64,000 nt of DNA from Desulfosudis sp034189195 (GTDB lineage: Bacteria; Desulfobacterota; Desulfobacteria; Desulfobacterales; Desulfosudaceae): positions 9,891-73,890 of the forward strand of contig JAXHVI010000251.1 in NCBI GenBank assembly GCA_034189195.1, written 5' to 3'. Position numbers and translations under genes: made by a program. Shown here piece after piece: positions 8,851 to 17,747 of this stretch (positions within the stretch are counted from its first letter, which is position 1; each line of letters starts with the position of its first letter). The notes beneath the pieces were generated by a model, which saw only the letters and a list, made by a program, of their open reading frames with translations, was not told the DNA's origin and searched no databases.

Positions 8851-11163
8851 TCAGGGATACTGTTCAACATCGGCGCCGGAAATATCGGAGCCGAACTCGC
8901 CCAGGCCGTAAAGATTGATCATCACGGTGTAGGTGCGGTCTCCGGGTTCGTCGGTGTAGTTCACGTCCACGGACCAGCAGGAGGCCCGGTAGACCACGCC
9001 GGTCTGCACCAGAATATCCGTGCCGCTGAAGATGTTGCGCTCATACTCGCCATAGAGCAGAAACGCCTCGTTTACCTCCAGGGCCGCCTTGCCGTAAACC
9101 GATTCGGACACCCCCTGCCGGTACCGGTAGCCCCCGGAAAATTTGTCCCCCCTGGTGTCGCTGAAGGCGATCTCGCCGTTATAGGCCTGCCATTCGCCGG
9201 TGTAGGGGCACCACAGGCCGTCTCCGTCCAGCCGTACGAAATTGGCGGGCCTGGCGTCCAGCTCCACTGCCACCGGGGAGAAGGGCCGGCGCTGGTCCGG
9301 GGTTGCCCATTGGGCCGGATCGTCCTCTTTTGCCTCGTTGATGTCATAGCTCTGGGAGACCTTGAGCCGGACCGCTTCGCTGTAGAGGGCCTCCCGCACC
9401 GAAGGCAAAGAAGGGGATTCGGCTGTCTCCAGGGCGTCGGCAGCCGAAGGCGCCGCGCCCCGCCACTCCTTTACGGTCAGCAGGTTGGTGATTGACCAGG
9501 TGACGGTGTTCTGTTTTTCAATGACATCAGCGGCGTCGTTGAACCGGGGGTAGTCCTCCTGGTTTTTGTGCGGCACATATTCATACTCCAGCCGGGGCAC
9601 AATGGTGTGGCAGGCCCGCTTCCCGGTTTCGGGATTGACGTCAAACACCCGGTAAAGCTCGGAGGACAGGTCGGCCCGAAGGTCGAACAGCTCACGGGAT
9701 TGGGCGCGGTCCGTGTCATCGGCCCCGGCGTTCCGGTCCATGCGCCACACGGTCTCCCGAAAGCCCATTGACGGTTCAAATGAAAAAAAATTTTTAAACC
9801 GGCCGGGCAGGGCGATGCGCGGGTGAATGTCGGCACGGTGGCCCCGCAGGCTGTCTTCGGTGTACCCATACAGGTATTCGCTGTTTAATTCGTAAAAAAG
9901 AGGAGTTGCGCCGAGTTTCTGCTTGTTGGCGTCAAAGGAGACCACGGGCAGCCGCTGAACCGTGTCGTCTTCGTCGGCCCACCGCCGCTTGACCACGTCG
10001 TCATCCCACCGCAGACCGGCGTTGAGGCTGTTCTGGGTCCAGTTTTTCTGTAGATTGAAGATACTGGTGCGCACCGGGTTGTCCGTGTCATCCAGGTCCC
10101 GGCCAAAGGTCTTTTCAAAATAGCGGTCCGCCGCGTCAAACCCGGTATACCCGCTTTCGAATTCCAGCAGGTAGTCCTGGTCGCTGACAAGGTCGATGTC
10201 CAGCCTGGCCGACAGGCCGGGGCCCAGGCCGTGGTCGTGCTTCATGCGCAGCCAGTACCGGTCGTTGTTGGGGCGAAGCCACTTGTCATGGGTGTATGCC
10301 CAGTCCTGCCCGGCTTCGGTGTTGGCCTTGCGGTCCTCCAGAAAATCAAACATGACCGTGGTCCGGGATGTTGCGTCCATCACCTGGCGGTATTCAACCC
10401 CCAGTTTTTCGCCCCGCCGTCCCATGTGATGGGCATAGAAGGTCATGTCCGCGCTGTCGCTGATCACCCAGTAGAAGGGCTGCTCAATCTCTTCCCATTT
10501 TTTTTCCGAGTAGCTGATCCGGGGCGCCAGAAAACCGGTCTGGCGCTTGATTTTCACCGGGAAAAACAGGTAGGGCGTGTAGAGCACCGGCATGGATTTG
10601 GCCCACAGGGCCGCGTGGCGCAGGGAGCCGTAGCCCTCCACGGTGAGGCGAAGGTCCCGGCCGGTGATCTGCCAGTCCGGTTTTCCCGGCTCACAGGAGG
10701 AGAAGCTCACCCGGTCGGCGGTGTAGGTGTCCGGCCCGGTTTTTTCAATGATGTCGCCGAGAATGTAAAAATGGCGGTCTCCCAGGAACACGGTGCCGTT
10801 GGAGATGGTGCCGGTTTCAGCGGCCATGTCCATCTCCATGTGGTCCCCGGACAGCACATCCGGCCCGGCGGTCATGGTCACGTTGCCGTCGGCAAAAAGG
10901 CGCTGGTTTTTCTGGTCAAACCAGATGCTGTCCGCGACGATCCGCTTGCCCTCCTTGGTGATGGTCACCTTTCCCACCGCCAGGTAGAGATCGGCCTGCT
11001 TGTCATAGGTGATGGCCCCGGCATCAATGTGCCAGGCGCTTTTCGGATCCATGCGAAAGAGGTCACCGGCCGTGTCCGCCGCCCAGGCCTGGTGCCCGTA
11101 CCATGACAGGAGAGCGGCAACGGCAATCGCCCACCACAAAAAAAGTTTCATGACGCGTGGCAT
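8851..11163 (-). CDS. lptD: LPS-assembly outer-membrane protein LptD
   Basis: Outer-membrane beta-barrel that inserts lipopolysaccharide into the outer leaflet, 770 residues. After a signal peptide (MKLFLWWAIAVAALLSWYG then QAWA), an OstA/LptA-like domain occupies residues ~40-190 (IVADSIWFDQKNQRLFADGN, VLSGDHMEMDM). The C-terminal half is rich in alternating aromatic and polar strands of the barrel (PYLFFPVKIKRQTGFLAP, YWVISDSADMTFYAHHMGRR). Cysteines are scattered (CEPGKP, ACHTI, LWCPY, ASCWS), so the disulfide pattern of the E. coli protein cannot be assumed. I chose the ATG at 11163 because AGGGG lies 7 bases upstream; an ATG at 11151 is also possible. The gene follows a 59-codon ORF. Confidence 0.93.
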   Translation of the reverse strand: MPRVMKLFLWWAIAVAALLSWYGHQAWAADTAGDLFRMDPKSAWHIDAGAITYDKQADLYLAVGKVTITKEGKRIVADSIWFDQKNQRLFADGNVTMTAGPDVLSGDHMEMDMAAETGTISNGTVFLGDRHFYILGDIIEKTGPDTYTADRVSFSSCEPGKPDWQITGRDLRLTVEGYGSLRHAALWAKSMPVLYTPYLFFPVKIKRQTGFLAPRISYSEKKWEEIEQPFYWVISDSADMTFYAHHMGRRGEKLGVEYRQVMDATSRTTVMFDFLEDRKANTEAGQDWAYTHDKWLRPNNDRYWLRMKHDHGLGPGLSARLDIDLVSDQDYLLEFESGYTGFDAADRYFEKTFGRDLDDTDNPVRTSIFNLQKNWTQNSLNAGLRWDDDVVKRRWADEDDTVQRLPVVSFDANKQKLGATPLFYELNSEYLYGYTEDSLRGHRADIHPRIALPGRFKNFFSFEPSMGFRETVWRMDRNAGADDTDRAQSRELFDLRADLSSELYRVFDVNPETGKRACHTIVPRLEYEYVPHKNQEDYPRFNDAADVIEKQNTVTWSITNLLTVKEWRGAAPSAADALETAESPSLPSVREALYSEAVRLKVSQSYDINEAKEDDPAQWATPDQRRPFSPVAVELDARPANFVRLDGDGLWCPYTGEWQAYNGEIAFSDTRGDKFSGGYRYRQGVSESVYGKAALEVNEAFLLYGEYERNIFSGTDILVQTGVVYRASCWSVDVNYTDEPGDRTYTVMINLYGLGEFGSDISGADVEQYP

Positions 11164-11182
11164 GACAACCCCTTGCCCTGCA

Positions 11183-11362
11183 TCATGATTTTTTCTTTTT
11201 GGGTGGATCAGCCTCTTTGGGCTGCCGGACCGTGGTGTCAATGGTTTCATATACCTGCTTGAAGGATTCGGGAAAGGTTGCCGGTGAGATTCTGCCGATT
11301 TCGATAAACTTTATCACCACTTCCTTGGCGGCCCGCAATACCTGCTCGTCTCGTGAGCTCAT
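11183..11362 (-). CDS. Small conserved-looking protein, 59 residues, upstream of lptD
   Basis: Short ORF with a good ribosome site (AGAGGAG about 7 bases before ATG) ending 19 bases before lptD, so likely cotranscribed. The product begins MSSRDEQVLRAAKEVVIKFI, is predicted mostly helical and polar, and ends in a run of lysines (PPKKKKS). No signal peptide or membrane segment is seen. I do not recognise a named family, though similar short proteins seem familiar from sulfate reducers. Function unknown; the context suggests a link to envelope assembly at most. Confidence 0.65.
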   Translation of the reverse strand: MSSRDEQVLRAAKEVVIKFIEIGRISPATFPESFKQVYETIDTTVRQPKEADPPKKKKS

Positions 11363-11371
11363 TGGCGCACT

Positions 11372-11418
11372 CCTCTTTTCTCTTGATCTTACTCTTGATC
11401 TTACTCTTACTCTTGACC
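11372..11418. repeat. YTCTTR hexamer tandem array
   Basis: A run of imperfect 6-base units (ACTCTT, GATCTT, ACTCTT, GATCTT, ACTCTT, ACTCTT) just upstream of the 59-codon gene. The same unit recurs at 19350 and 31701. Confidence 0.8.
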
Positions 11419-11572
11419 CCGCGATAACGGCGTTCGATCAAGATTAAGAGCACGGGTATGATAAATGAACCCAAAATCCCGGCACAATACACCTCAGACC
11501 GTTACCGGCTTCATACCTACTAAAATATGGAAGTTTATTCAATAACATTAGTGCTGCCATCAACAGGAACCT

Positions 11573-11636
11573 TATCGGAATCGGAATCGGGATCGGGATC
11601 GACAGCCCTTTTTATTCTAATACCGATTTCGATGGG
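11573..11636. repeat. ATCGRR hexamer tandem array
   Basis: Units ATCGGA, ATCGGA, ATCGGG, ATCGGG, ATCGAC, followed after a short gap by the inverted form ACCGATTTCGAT. It lies in the spacer between the small ORF and rmuC. The rest of the 11363-11753 spacer holds no convincing gene. Confidence 0.85.
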
Positions 11637-11753
11637 CAAAGGCTTCAGGCCACACTTCCACCGGCACAAGGATATTCCGTTGAAATCGGCGCACGGTTCC
11701 ATTACATTACACTCAATATCCAGTTTTTCTGTATACCCTACAGTGAGGTTCTG

Positions 11754-13121
11754 ATGCATATTCCGGAAATCATCTACAGCGCGGCCGCCGGCGCCCTTGC
11801 CGGCATTTTTTTCACCTGGCTGGTCATGCGGGCCCGCCGGGCCGTGCTGGCCGACCGGCTGGCGACTGCCACCACTGAAATTGAAACCACCAGAACCGAG
11901 CGGGATGCTTTGCGCGGCGAGCTGTCCGACCACTCGGCCCGGTTCGCCCGGCTTGAATCGGCCCTGGAGCAGGAGCGGGAAAAATCAAAAGAGATGGCCG
12001 CCTTTGCCCAGGCCGCCACGCAAACCCTGAAGGACACCTTTAAGGGGCTTTCCGCCGACACCCTGGCCCAGAGCAGCGAGCAGTTTCTGCGCCTGGCCAA
12101 AAGCGCGTTTGAGTCCTTTCATGTCAAGGCGTCCGGTGATCTGGCCCAGCGGCAGAAGGCGGTGGAAGAAATTGTCCGGCCGGTAAAAGAGGCCCTGGAC
12201 AAGGTCAACACCCAGGTGGCCGAGGTGGAAAAGAGCCGCAAGCAGGCCTACGGCGCCCTGACCGCCACGGTGGAATCCCTGCTGCGCGGCCAGAAGGAGC
12301 TTTCCACGGAAACCGGCAACCTGGTCTCTGCCCTGCGCAAGCCCATGGTGCGGGGCCGGTGGGGCGAGATCCAGCTGCGCCGGGTGGTGGAATTTGCCGG
12401 CATGCTGCCCCACTGCGACTTTGTGGAGCAGCGTTCGGTAAAGACCGAAACCGGCACCCTGCGGCCCGACATGCTGGTCCGCCTTCCCGGCGGCAAGCTG
12501 GTGGTGGTGGATTCAAAGGCCCCGCTGGAGGCCTATCTTTCGGCGGTCAGCGCCGAAGACGAGGCCACGCGAAAAAAATTCATGGCCGACCACACCCGGC
12601 ACCTGCGCACCCATATTCAGCAGCTGTCGGACAAGGCCTACTGGGAGCAGTTTGACCAGGCCCCGGATTTCGTGGTGCTGTTCCTGCCGGGTGAACCCTT
12701 TTTCAGCGCGGCCCTGGAGCAGGACGAAGGGCTCATTGAGTTCGCCGTGGCCCGCCGCATCATTCTGGCCAGCCCCACCACCCTGATCACCCTGCTTCAG
12801 GCGGTCTCCTACGGCTGGCAGCAGGAGCAGATCGCGGAAAACGCCCGTCACATTCAGGAGCTCGGGGCCGATCTGCACCGGCGGATTTCAAAGATGGCCG
12901 ACCATTTCGGCACGGTGGGAAAATCCTTAGACAGGGCCGTCAAAAGCTACAACGATGCCGTTGGCTCCCTGGAGGCCCGGGTCCTGCCCGCGGCCCGCCG
13001 CTTTTCCGAGCTGGACACCAGCATCAAAAACGAGATTCCCAAGATCGAGCCGGTAAATGTGGTCTCAAGAGATATCTCCGCTCCGGAGCTGATTGAGCCG
13101 GAAGAAGAGAATAACGCCTGA
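11754..13121 (+). CDS. rmuC: RmuC-family DNA recombination protein
   Basis: RmuC-family protein, 455 residues, thought to limit inversions at short inverted repeats, which is of interest in a genome so rich in them. There is an N-terminal membrane anchor (IIYSAAAGALAGIFFTWLV), a long coiled coil (residues ~35-190), then the conserved core with KPMVRGRWGEIQLRRVVEFA, RPDMLVRLPGGKLVVVDSKA and PDFVVLFLPGEPF. The VVDSK element resembles a restriction-endonuclease-like fold. The start has GAGG upstream. It stands alone on the plus strand, and a large inverted repeat about 150 bases beyond its stop may act as a terminator. Confidence 0.93.
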   Translation: MHIPEIIYSAAAGALAGIFFTWLVMRARRAVLADRLATATTEIETTRTERDALRGELSDHSARFARLESALEQEREKSKEMAAFAQAATQTLKDTFKGLSADTLAQSSEQFLRLAKSAFESFHVKASGDLAQRQKAVEEIVRPVKEALDKVNTQVAEVEKSRKQAYGALTATVESLLRGQKELSTETGNLVSALRKPMVRGRWGEIQLRRVVEFAGMLPHCDFVEQRSVKTETGTLRPDMLVRLPGGKLVVVDSKAPLEAYLSAVSAEDEATRKKFMADHTRHLRTHIQQLSDKAYWEQFDQAPDFVVLFLPGEPFFSAALEQDEGLIEFAVARRIILASPTTLITLLQAVSYGWQQEQIAENARHIQELGADLHRRISKMADHFGTVGKSLDRAVKSYNDAVGSLEARVLPAARRFSELDTSIKNEIPKIEPVNVVSRDISAPELIEPEEENNA

Positions 13122-13139
13122 CCGGCCGGGTTTTTTCCT

Positions 13140-13171
13140 TTATCGAAATCGGGATCGGTATCGAAATCGAT
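13140..13171. repeat. ATCGRR hexamer tandem array
   Basis: Units ATCGAA, ATCGGG, ATCGGT, ATCGAA, ATCGAT begin about 20 bases after the rmuC stop. Confidence 0.85.
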
Positions 13172-13197
13172 TGCAACACCGGAAGCGAGGCCCACTG

Positions 13198-13263
13198 CGT
13201 CATTAAGGAGCGGAAGCGGCGAAGCAATCCTTACCAAAATACGTAGCCATGAGGTTGCTTGCG
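13198..13263. repeat. Decayed copy of the GTCATTGCGAG palindromic element
   Basis: Contains CGTCATT, GGAGCGGAAGCGGCGAAGCA and ATGAGGTTGCTTGCG. These are recognisable but mutated forms of the element found nearly intact at 31730 and 49934. Confidence 0.55.
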
Positions 13264-13267
13264 TTCT

Positions 13268-13336
13268 GTTTGTAGTGTGGCCGTAAGGCGTTTAAAAACC
13301 GGACAGCCCCAATGCCCTTACGGGCACACTACAAAC
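13268..13336. repeat. Long inverted repeat (GTTTGTAGTG element)
   Basis: GTTTGTAGTGTGGCCGTAAG at 13268 pairs with CTTACGGGCACACTACAAAC ending at 13336, giving a large hairpin with few mismatches. A partial copy occurs near 29583. It may serve as a terminator for rmuC. Confidence 0.75.
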
Positions 13337-13554
13337 GGGGGGCGCCCGCGCTCGGCTGCGCTGCGATGGACGGGGGTATTAACGTGCTGCCTTCCGCTAA
13401 ATTCACTATACAATACAACACAATAACCATAAGCAACGACAAGATGAAAATAAGCTGTTTGAATAAAGCAATCCAGTGTTGTCCGGTTGGGTTTTTGCAT
13501 GAACAGGACGGCGAAAAAAATCGAAAAAGTAAATTTTTTGCTTGACCTTTGAAA

Positions 13555-13915
13555 ATGGAATTCGAAGACCGGTTGAAAGCGTTGATCTTCTGCCATCTCG
13601 AAGAACATGCGTCGGGCAGGCATCTTATCCAGGTTCTCAAGGAAGATGGCTTTGCCCGTGAACATATCGCTCCCAAGGACGGCATCGAAAAAAGCAGCTT
13701 CTTCTGGAAGGGAAGCATTTTGTCATCCGGATTAAAGCCAAAACAATCAAAACCGCAGTACAACAGAATACCGTTCAACCCGGCGGCATCGTCTTTTATG
13801 ATGCCGAAGTCCTTTTGGGCACGGATCAAGACAATAGGCAAACGCAAACACCCGTGCGTCTTGTCGCGTATCGTGCCGGCGGCGTTGAATATCGGATCGC
13901 CACCGATCAACAGGG
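13555..13915 (+). pseudogene. IS4-type transposase remnant with internal deletion
   Basis: The first part encodes EFEDRLKALIFCHLEEHASG and IAPKDGIEKSSFF, the N-terminus of an IS4-type DDE transposase. Immediately after SSFF, in another frame, the sequence jumps to HFVIRIKAKTIKT and then GGIVFYDAEVLLGTDQ and RLVAYRAGGVEYRIATD, which belong near the middle and end of the same protein. The central part with most catalytic residues is missing and the C-terminus is lost after IATD. No terminal inverted repeats were identified. This is a dead scar. Confidence 0.75.
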
Positions 13916-13989
13916 ACCGGGAGCTTTTATGGTTCCTGATCGCCTCAGCCTTTCGGCGTTTAGAGAAACGCCGATGTATCGGGTGAAAT

Positions 13990-14401
13990 GGCAAACATAT
14001 CCGATACGTTGGACAGTGCCCGGTCGCCTGAAAAAGCACCGGAACCATTGAATGTCCGCAGCTCCCGGCACATGGAAACCGCGGCCCGCAGACAGGCATC
14101 CGGGTCGTTAAACAGGGTCATGATGCCGTCGCCGATGAGCTTGTCGCTCTCCCCGTTTTCGCCAATGACGCACCTTTTCCACCAGGGCCGGCGTGTCACC
14201 GCCGCACGCCTCAAAATAACGCAGGGTCGCTGCCACGGCCCGGCCGGAAATGCCGTAAACCGATTCGATCTCCTTTGGTGACGGTTCACGATAACGGCCC
14301 TCCCCGGTTACAGCCCAGGGACAGTGGCGCATGGGCCGCCCCTCCACGTCTGTGCCCCACCCGGTGGCGCCAGCGCCCATGAGTCCTAACCCCCCTCCCA
14401 T
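13990..14401 (-). pseudogene. Degenerate region with a nucleotide-cyclase fragment
   Basis: One minus-strand frame (about 14165 to 14045) encodes ENGESDKLIGDGIMTLFNDP, then DACLRAAVSMCRELRTFN. This looks like part of a class III adenylate/guanylate cyclase catalytic domain. A different frame, opening at 14401 inside the stop of the methyltransferase gene, encodes HCPWAVTGEGRYREPSPKEI and VAATLRYFEACGGDTPALVE before running into the cyclase piece out of frame. I do not recognise this first part. The frame change and the missing cyclase N- and C-termini indicate decay, probably fusion of two gene remnants. Confidence 0.55.
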
Positions 14402-15174
14402 GAAAAGATGTCCGACCGCAGCAGATGTTTGCTTGCAGCGCCGGAATCAACGGTGTGGTGATGAAAAATGTCGACCAGGGCCATATTGAGCCCGGCGTCG
14501 GCCAGCATGGCCAGAAAGGCCGCCTCCGCGGCCCGCTTTTTTTCTTTCGGTCCCGGGCCGGTGGTGAGGTTGGAAAGCCCGGCAATGGTGCGCACCGGAA
14601 ACCCGAACAGGTCGGGCAGCATGCGAATCACCTCGATCACGGCCCGGTTGTGGCGAACCCCGTTTTCCCACATCAGGGGCGCTATCACCGGGTCAATGAT
14701 CAGCCGGTCCGGGTCCAGGCCGGCCTTTTCGGCTGCCACCAGCAACCGGCCGGCCACCTCCAGGCAGTCGGCAACATCCACCGGCACCCGGCTGCGGGCA
14801 TCCAACAGAAATCCAACAATGTCGGCATCAAACCTTTTTGCCAGGGGCAGGATGGTTTCAATCTTTCGCGGCTCTAAAGAAAAACCGTTGATGATGACCG
14901 GGTTCTTGCAGACGGCCAGACCGGCGGCCAGGGCTGCGGCATTGGTGGTGTCCAGCAGCAGGGACAGGTCGGTTGCCGTTGCCACCGTGCTCACCAGAAA
15001 GGTCATAACCGCTTCAGGATCTTTTTTCAGGGGACCGGGGTTGATGTCAATGGCCCGGGCCCCGGCGGCCACGCACCGGGTCACCAGATCGCGGATCGGC
15101 CCGGGGTCGCGGTGTAAAATCGCCTGTTCAACCACCGGGCTGACAATATGAAGGTTATCGGCCACAAAAATCAT
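14386..15174 (-). CDS. Pterin-binding methyltransferase-like protein (DHPS/MeTr family)
   Basis: A 262-residue TIM-barrel protein of the pterin-binding family, closer to methyltetrahydrofolate:corrinoid methyltransferases (AcsE/MtgA-type) than to folate-synthesising dihydropteroate synthase. Visible motifs are AGARAIDINPGPLKKDPEAV (strand with DINPG), LLLDTTNAAALAAGL, VIINGFSLEP, LDPDRLIIDPVIAPLM and RTIAGLSNLTTGPG. Such enzymes move methyl groups from methyl-tetrahydrofolate to a corrinoid protein in Wood-Ljungdahl or related pathways, but no corrinoid protein or reductive activator is next to it. The start ATG at 15174 gives MIFVADNLHIVSP, the expected N-terminus; a longer upstream frame runs into repeats. 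It is flanked on both sides by pseudogenes, so whether it is expressed is uncertain. Confidence 0.7.
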   Translation of the reverse strand: MIFVADNLHIVSPVVEQAILHRDPGPIRDLVTRCVAAGARAIDINPGPLKKDPEAVMTFLVSTVATATDLSLLLDTTNAAALAAGLAVCKNPVIINGFSLEPRKIETILPLAKRFDADIVGFLLDARSRVPVDVADCLEVAGRLLVAAEKAGLDPDRLIIDPVIAPLMWENGVRHNRAVIEVIRMLPDLFGFPVRTIAGLSNLTTGPGPKEKKRAAEAAFLAMLADAGLNMALVDIFHHHTVDSGAASKHLLRSDIFSWEGG

Positions 15175-15188
15175 ATTAAAGTTCTCTT

Positions 15189-15235
15189 TATCATCGCAAT
15201 CGGGATCGATCATCCGATCTTTCTTGATACCGATT
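15189..15235. repeat. ATCGRR hexamer array, imperfect
   Basis: ATCATCGCAATCGGGATCGA is followed by TCATCCGATC and TTGATACCGAT, degenerate units directly upstream of the methyltransferase start. Confidence 0.6.
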
Positions 15236-15265
15236 ATATTTTTTTGTTTTTGGCGGTTTTTATGT

Positions 15266-15368
15266 TTGCACCGCAAAGGCGCAGAGAGCGCAAAGGGTTA
15301 TGCCCCCTGCTTTACATACGGCGTTTATGCTTTTCTTTGTGTCCTTTGCGTCTCTGCCGGTGAATTTT
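15266..15368. repeat. GCAAAGGCGCAGAGAGCGC palindromic dispersed repeat
   Basis: Left arm ACCGCAAAGGCGCAGAGAGC and right arm GTCCTTTGCGTCTCTGCCGG form an imperfect inverted repeat around about 45 bases. Another copy lies at 38749-38889, and a fragment (CACCGCAAAGACGC) near 17568. Confidence 0.75.
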
Positions 15369-15419
15369 AAAGCCCTGTTCAGGCAAATCCAGGCTCGCGC
15401 ACATCCCCAGCAATGCCTT

Positions 15420-15667
15420 TCAGGCGTCTGCCATGCCCTGCATCAGGGCCAGGACGTTTTGGCCCAGCACATCGTGGTTGTAGCCCCCCCCTCCAGAACG
15501 GCAAAGCATCCGCCGTTGTTGCGCCTGGCCGCGCCGGCCGCCATTTTGCCGATCTCAAAATAGTCGCCGGTGGACAGGACCCCGCCCCAGTCTTCCATGT
15601 GGTTGTCAAACCCGGCGGAAATGCCGATAATGCCGGCCGACCGCCACGGTATTCGCCATATTGTCAA
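15420..15667 (-). pseudogene. C-terminal fragment of a histone-deacetylase/AcuC-family protein, frameshifted
   Basis: Encodes GIIGISAGFDNHMEDWGGVL, then STGDYFEIGKM and NNGGCFAVLEGG, the C-terminal part of a histone-deacetylase-like amidohydrolase. After LEGG the correct continuation YNHDVLGQNVLALMQGMADA is found one frame over. The break falls in a run of eight C (15484-15491, plus strand), so a one-base slip explains it. The N-terminal three quarters, including the zinc site, is absent. Confidence 0.7.
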
Positions 15668-15713
15668 TGGTCAACGGCTAACTGTTAATCATTAACCGGG
15701 GGTGATGTATATA

Positions 15714-17396
15714 TCAGCGGGTCAGGGGCCGGTACTTGATCCGGTGGGGCTGATCCGCGGCCTTGCCCAGCCGCCGCTTGCGGTCCGCCTCGTAGTCCGA
15801 ATAGTTGCCCTCAAACCAGACCACCGTGCTGTTCCCCTCAAAGGCCAGAATGTGGGTGGCGATGCGGTCTAAAAACCACCGGTCATGGCTGATCACCACG
15901 GCGCAGCCGCCGAAGTTTTCCAGGGCCTCTTCCAGTGCCCGCATGGTATTCACGTCCAGGTCGTTGGTGGGCTCATCCAGCAGGATGACATTGCCGCCCT
16001 CCTTGAGCATGCAGGCCAGGTGGACCCGGTTGCGCTCCCCGCCGGAAATCATGGATGTTTTCTTCTGCTGATCGGCGCCGGCAAAGTTGAACCGGGACAC
16101 ATAGGCCCGGGAATTGACCTCCCGGCTGCCCAGCGCAAGTATGTCGGCCCCGCCGGAAATCACCTCCCAGATGGACTTGTTCGGATCCAGGCTGTGGCGG
16201 TCCTGGTCCACATAAGCCAGCTTCACGGTCTCACCGACGCGAAGGGTGCCGGTATCCGGTGTCTCCGCGCCGGTGATCATTTTAAACAGGGTGGTCTTGC
16301 CCGCGCCGTTGGGGCCGATCACGCCCACGATGCCGCCCGCCGGCAGGGCAAAATTCATCTCTTCAAACAGGAGCCGGTTGCCATAGGCCTTGCTCACCCC
16401 CTGGGCCTCGATCACCACCTTGCCCAGGCGTGGGCCCGGCGGAATGTAGATTTCCAGGTCCCCGGCCGCTTTTTCATGCTCCCGGCTGAGCAGGTTCTCA
16501 TAGGCGGTGATGCGGGCCTTGGACTTGGCGTGCCGGCCCCTGGGTGACATGTGAATCCAGTCCAGCTCCCGCTGCAGGGTCTTCTGCCGCTGGGATTCGG
16601 TTTTTTCCTCCTGCCGCAGGCGGGTCTGCTTCTGCTCCAGCCAGGAGGAATAGTTGCCTTTCCACGGCACACCCTTTCCCCGGTCCAGCTCCAGAATCCA
16701 GCCGGCCACGTTGTCCAGAAAATAGCGGTCATGGGTCACGGCGATGACCGTACCGGCGTAATCCTGAAGGTGCCGCTCCAGCCATGAAACGGTTTCCGCG
16801 TCCAAGTGGTTGGTGGGCTCGTCGAGCAACAGAATGTCGGGTTTCTGAAGCAGGAGGCGGCAGAGGGCCACCCGCCGTTTCTCGCCGCCGGACAGCACAT
16901 TGATGGGCGTGTCGCTAGGCGGGCAGCGCAGGGCATCCATGGCCATCTCCAGGCGCGCGTCGATGTCCCATGCGTCCAGGTGGTCGATCTTCTCCTGAAG
17001 CACACCCTGGCGCTCAATAAGCTGGTTCATCTGATCGTCATCCATTGGATCGGCAAATTTTTCGCTGATGGCGTTGTACTCGTTGATCAGGGCCATGGTG
17101 TCGCTCATGCCCTCCTCCACAACGGCCCGGACGGTTTTTTCCGGATCCAGTTGCGGCTCCTGCTCCAGGAACCCCAGGGTATACCCCGGCGACAGCACGG
17201 CCTGGCCGTCAAACTCGGTATCCACCCCGGCCATGATCCGCAAAAGAGAGCTTTTGCCCGCGCCGTTGAGGCCCAGGACCCCGATCTTGGCCCCGTAAAA
17301 ATAGGACAGGGAAATGTCTTTTAATACCTGCCGGGTCTGGTGAAACTTGTTGACCCGCACCATGGTGTAGATGATTTTTTCGGCTTCCGTGCTCAT
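15714..17396 (-). CDS. ettA: ABC-F ATPase, energy-dependent translational throttle EttA
   Basis: Soluble ABC-F protein, 560 residues, that binds the ribosomal E site and gates early elongation according to energy state. There are two ABC domains. The first has Walker A GLNGAGKSSLLRIMAG near residue 40 and signature LSGGEKRRVALCRLLL. The second has GPNGAGKTTLFKMITG and ISGGERNRVHLACML. Between Walker A and signature of domain 1 is the EttA-type arm (EGMSDTMALINEYNAISEKF). The AEKIIYTMVRVNKFH start fits EttA rather than Uup or YbiT. AGGAG lies upstream of the ATG at 17396; a longer in-frame reading is unlikely. No membrane segments. Confidence 0.95.
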   Translation of the reverse strand: MSTEAEKIIYTMVRVNKFHQTRQVLKDISLSYFYGAKIGVLGLNGAGKSSLLRIMAGVDTEFDGQAVLSPGYTLGFLEQEPQLDPEKTVRAVVEEGMSDTMALINEYNAISEKFADPMDDDQMNQLIERQGVLQEKIDHLDAWDIDARLEMAMDALRCPPSDTPINVLSGGEKRRVALCRLLLQKPDILLLDEPTNHLDAETVSWLERHLQDYAGTVIAVTHDRYFLDNVAGWILELDRGKGVPWKGNYSSWLEQKQTRLRQEEKTESQRQKTLQRELDWIHMSPRGRHAKSKARITAYENLLSREHEKAAGDLEIYIPPGPRLGKVVIEAQGVSKAYGNRLLFEEMNFALPAGGIVGVIGPNGAGKTTLFKMITGAETPDTGTLRVGETVKLAYVDQDRHSLDPNKSIWEVISGGADILALGSREVNSRAYVSRFNFAGADQQKKTSMISGGERNRVHLACMLKEGGNVILLDEPTNDLDVNTMRALEEALENFGGCAVVISHDRWFLDRIATHILAFEGNSTVVWFEGNYSDYEADRKRRLGKAADQPHRIKYRPLTR

Positions 17397-17747
17397 ACTG
17401 GCTCCTGAAAATGGGATTTGTAATCTTTTGCGAGGCAACGCATCGAACATGCGCAATCAGGATGTATCATAAACCGGCCGCCCTGCCAACATCCCTTTTA
17501 ATCCAAAACTTGTCCGGTATCTTTTCAGGTGATATGAATCATGTGGGAATCTCGAAAAATTAAATTCACCGCAAAGACGCGTCGGAACTGCTGCTGATGA
17601 CCCGGTCCTGGGAGGACCCGGACATCCGTCAGAAGCGGCGAAACCGGCTGCCTGCAAAATGAGGGTTGAAAAAATCCGGCCGACAGCGTATGAAACATTA
17701 AACCCGGTTCGAAAAAACCCTTTCATCTGAAAAAGGAGTGCGACCGC
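17397..17747. other. Divergent spacer between ettA and the START-domain gene
   Basis: Must hold promoters for both genes, though none is clear by eye. It contains a partial CACCGCAAAGACGC repeat near 17568. A short plus-strand frame (about 17580-17660, ELLLMTRSWEDPDIRQKRRN ... stop) could be the tail of a lost gene, but I cannot assign it. AAAAGGAG precedes the START-domain gene. Confidence 0.4.
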
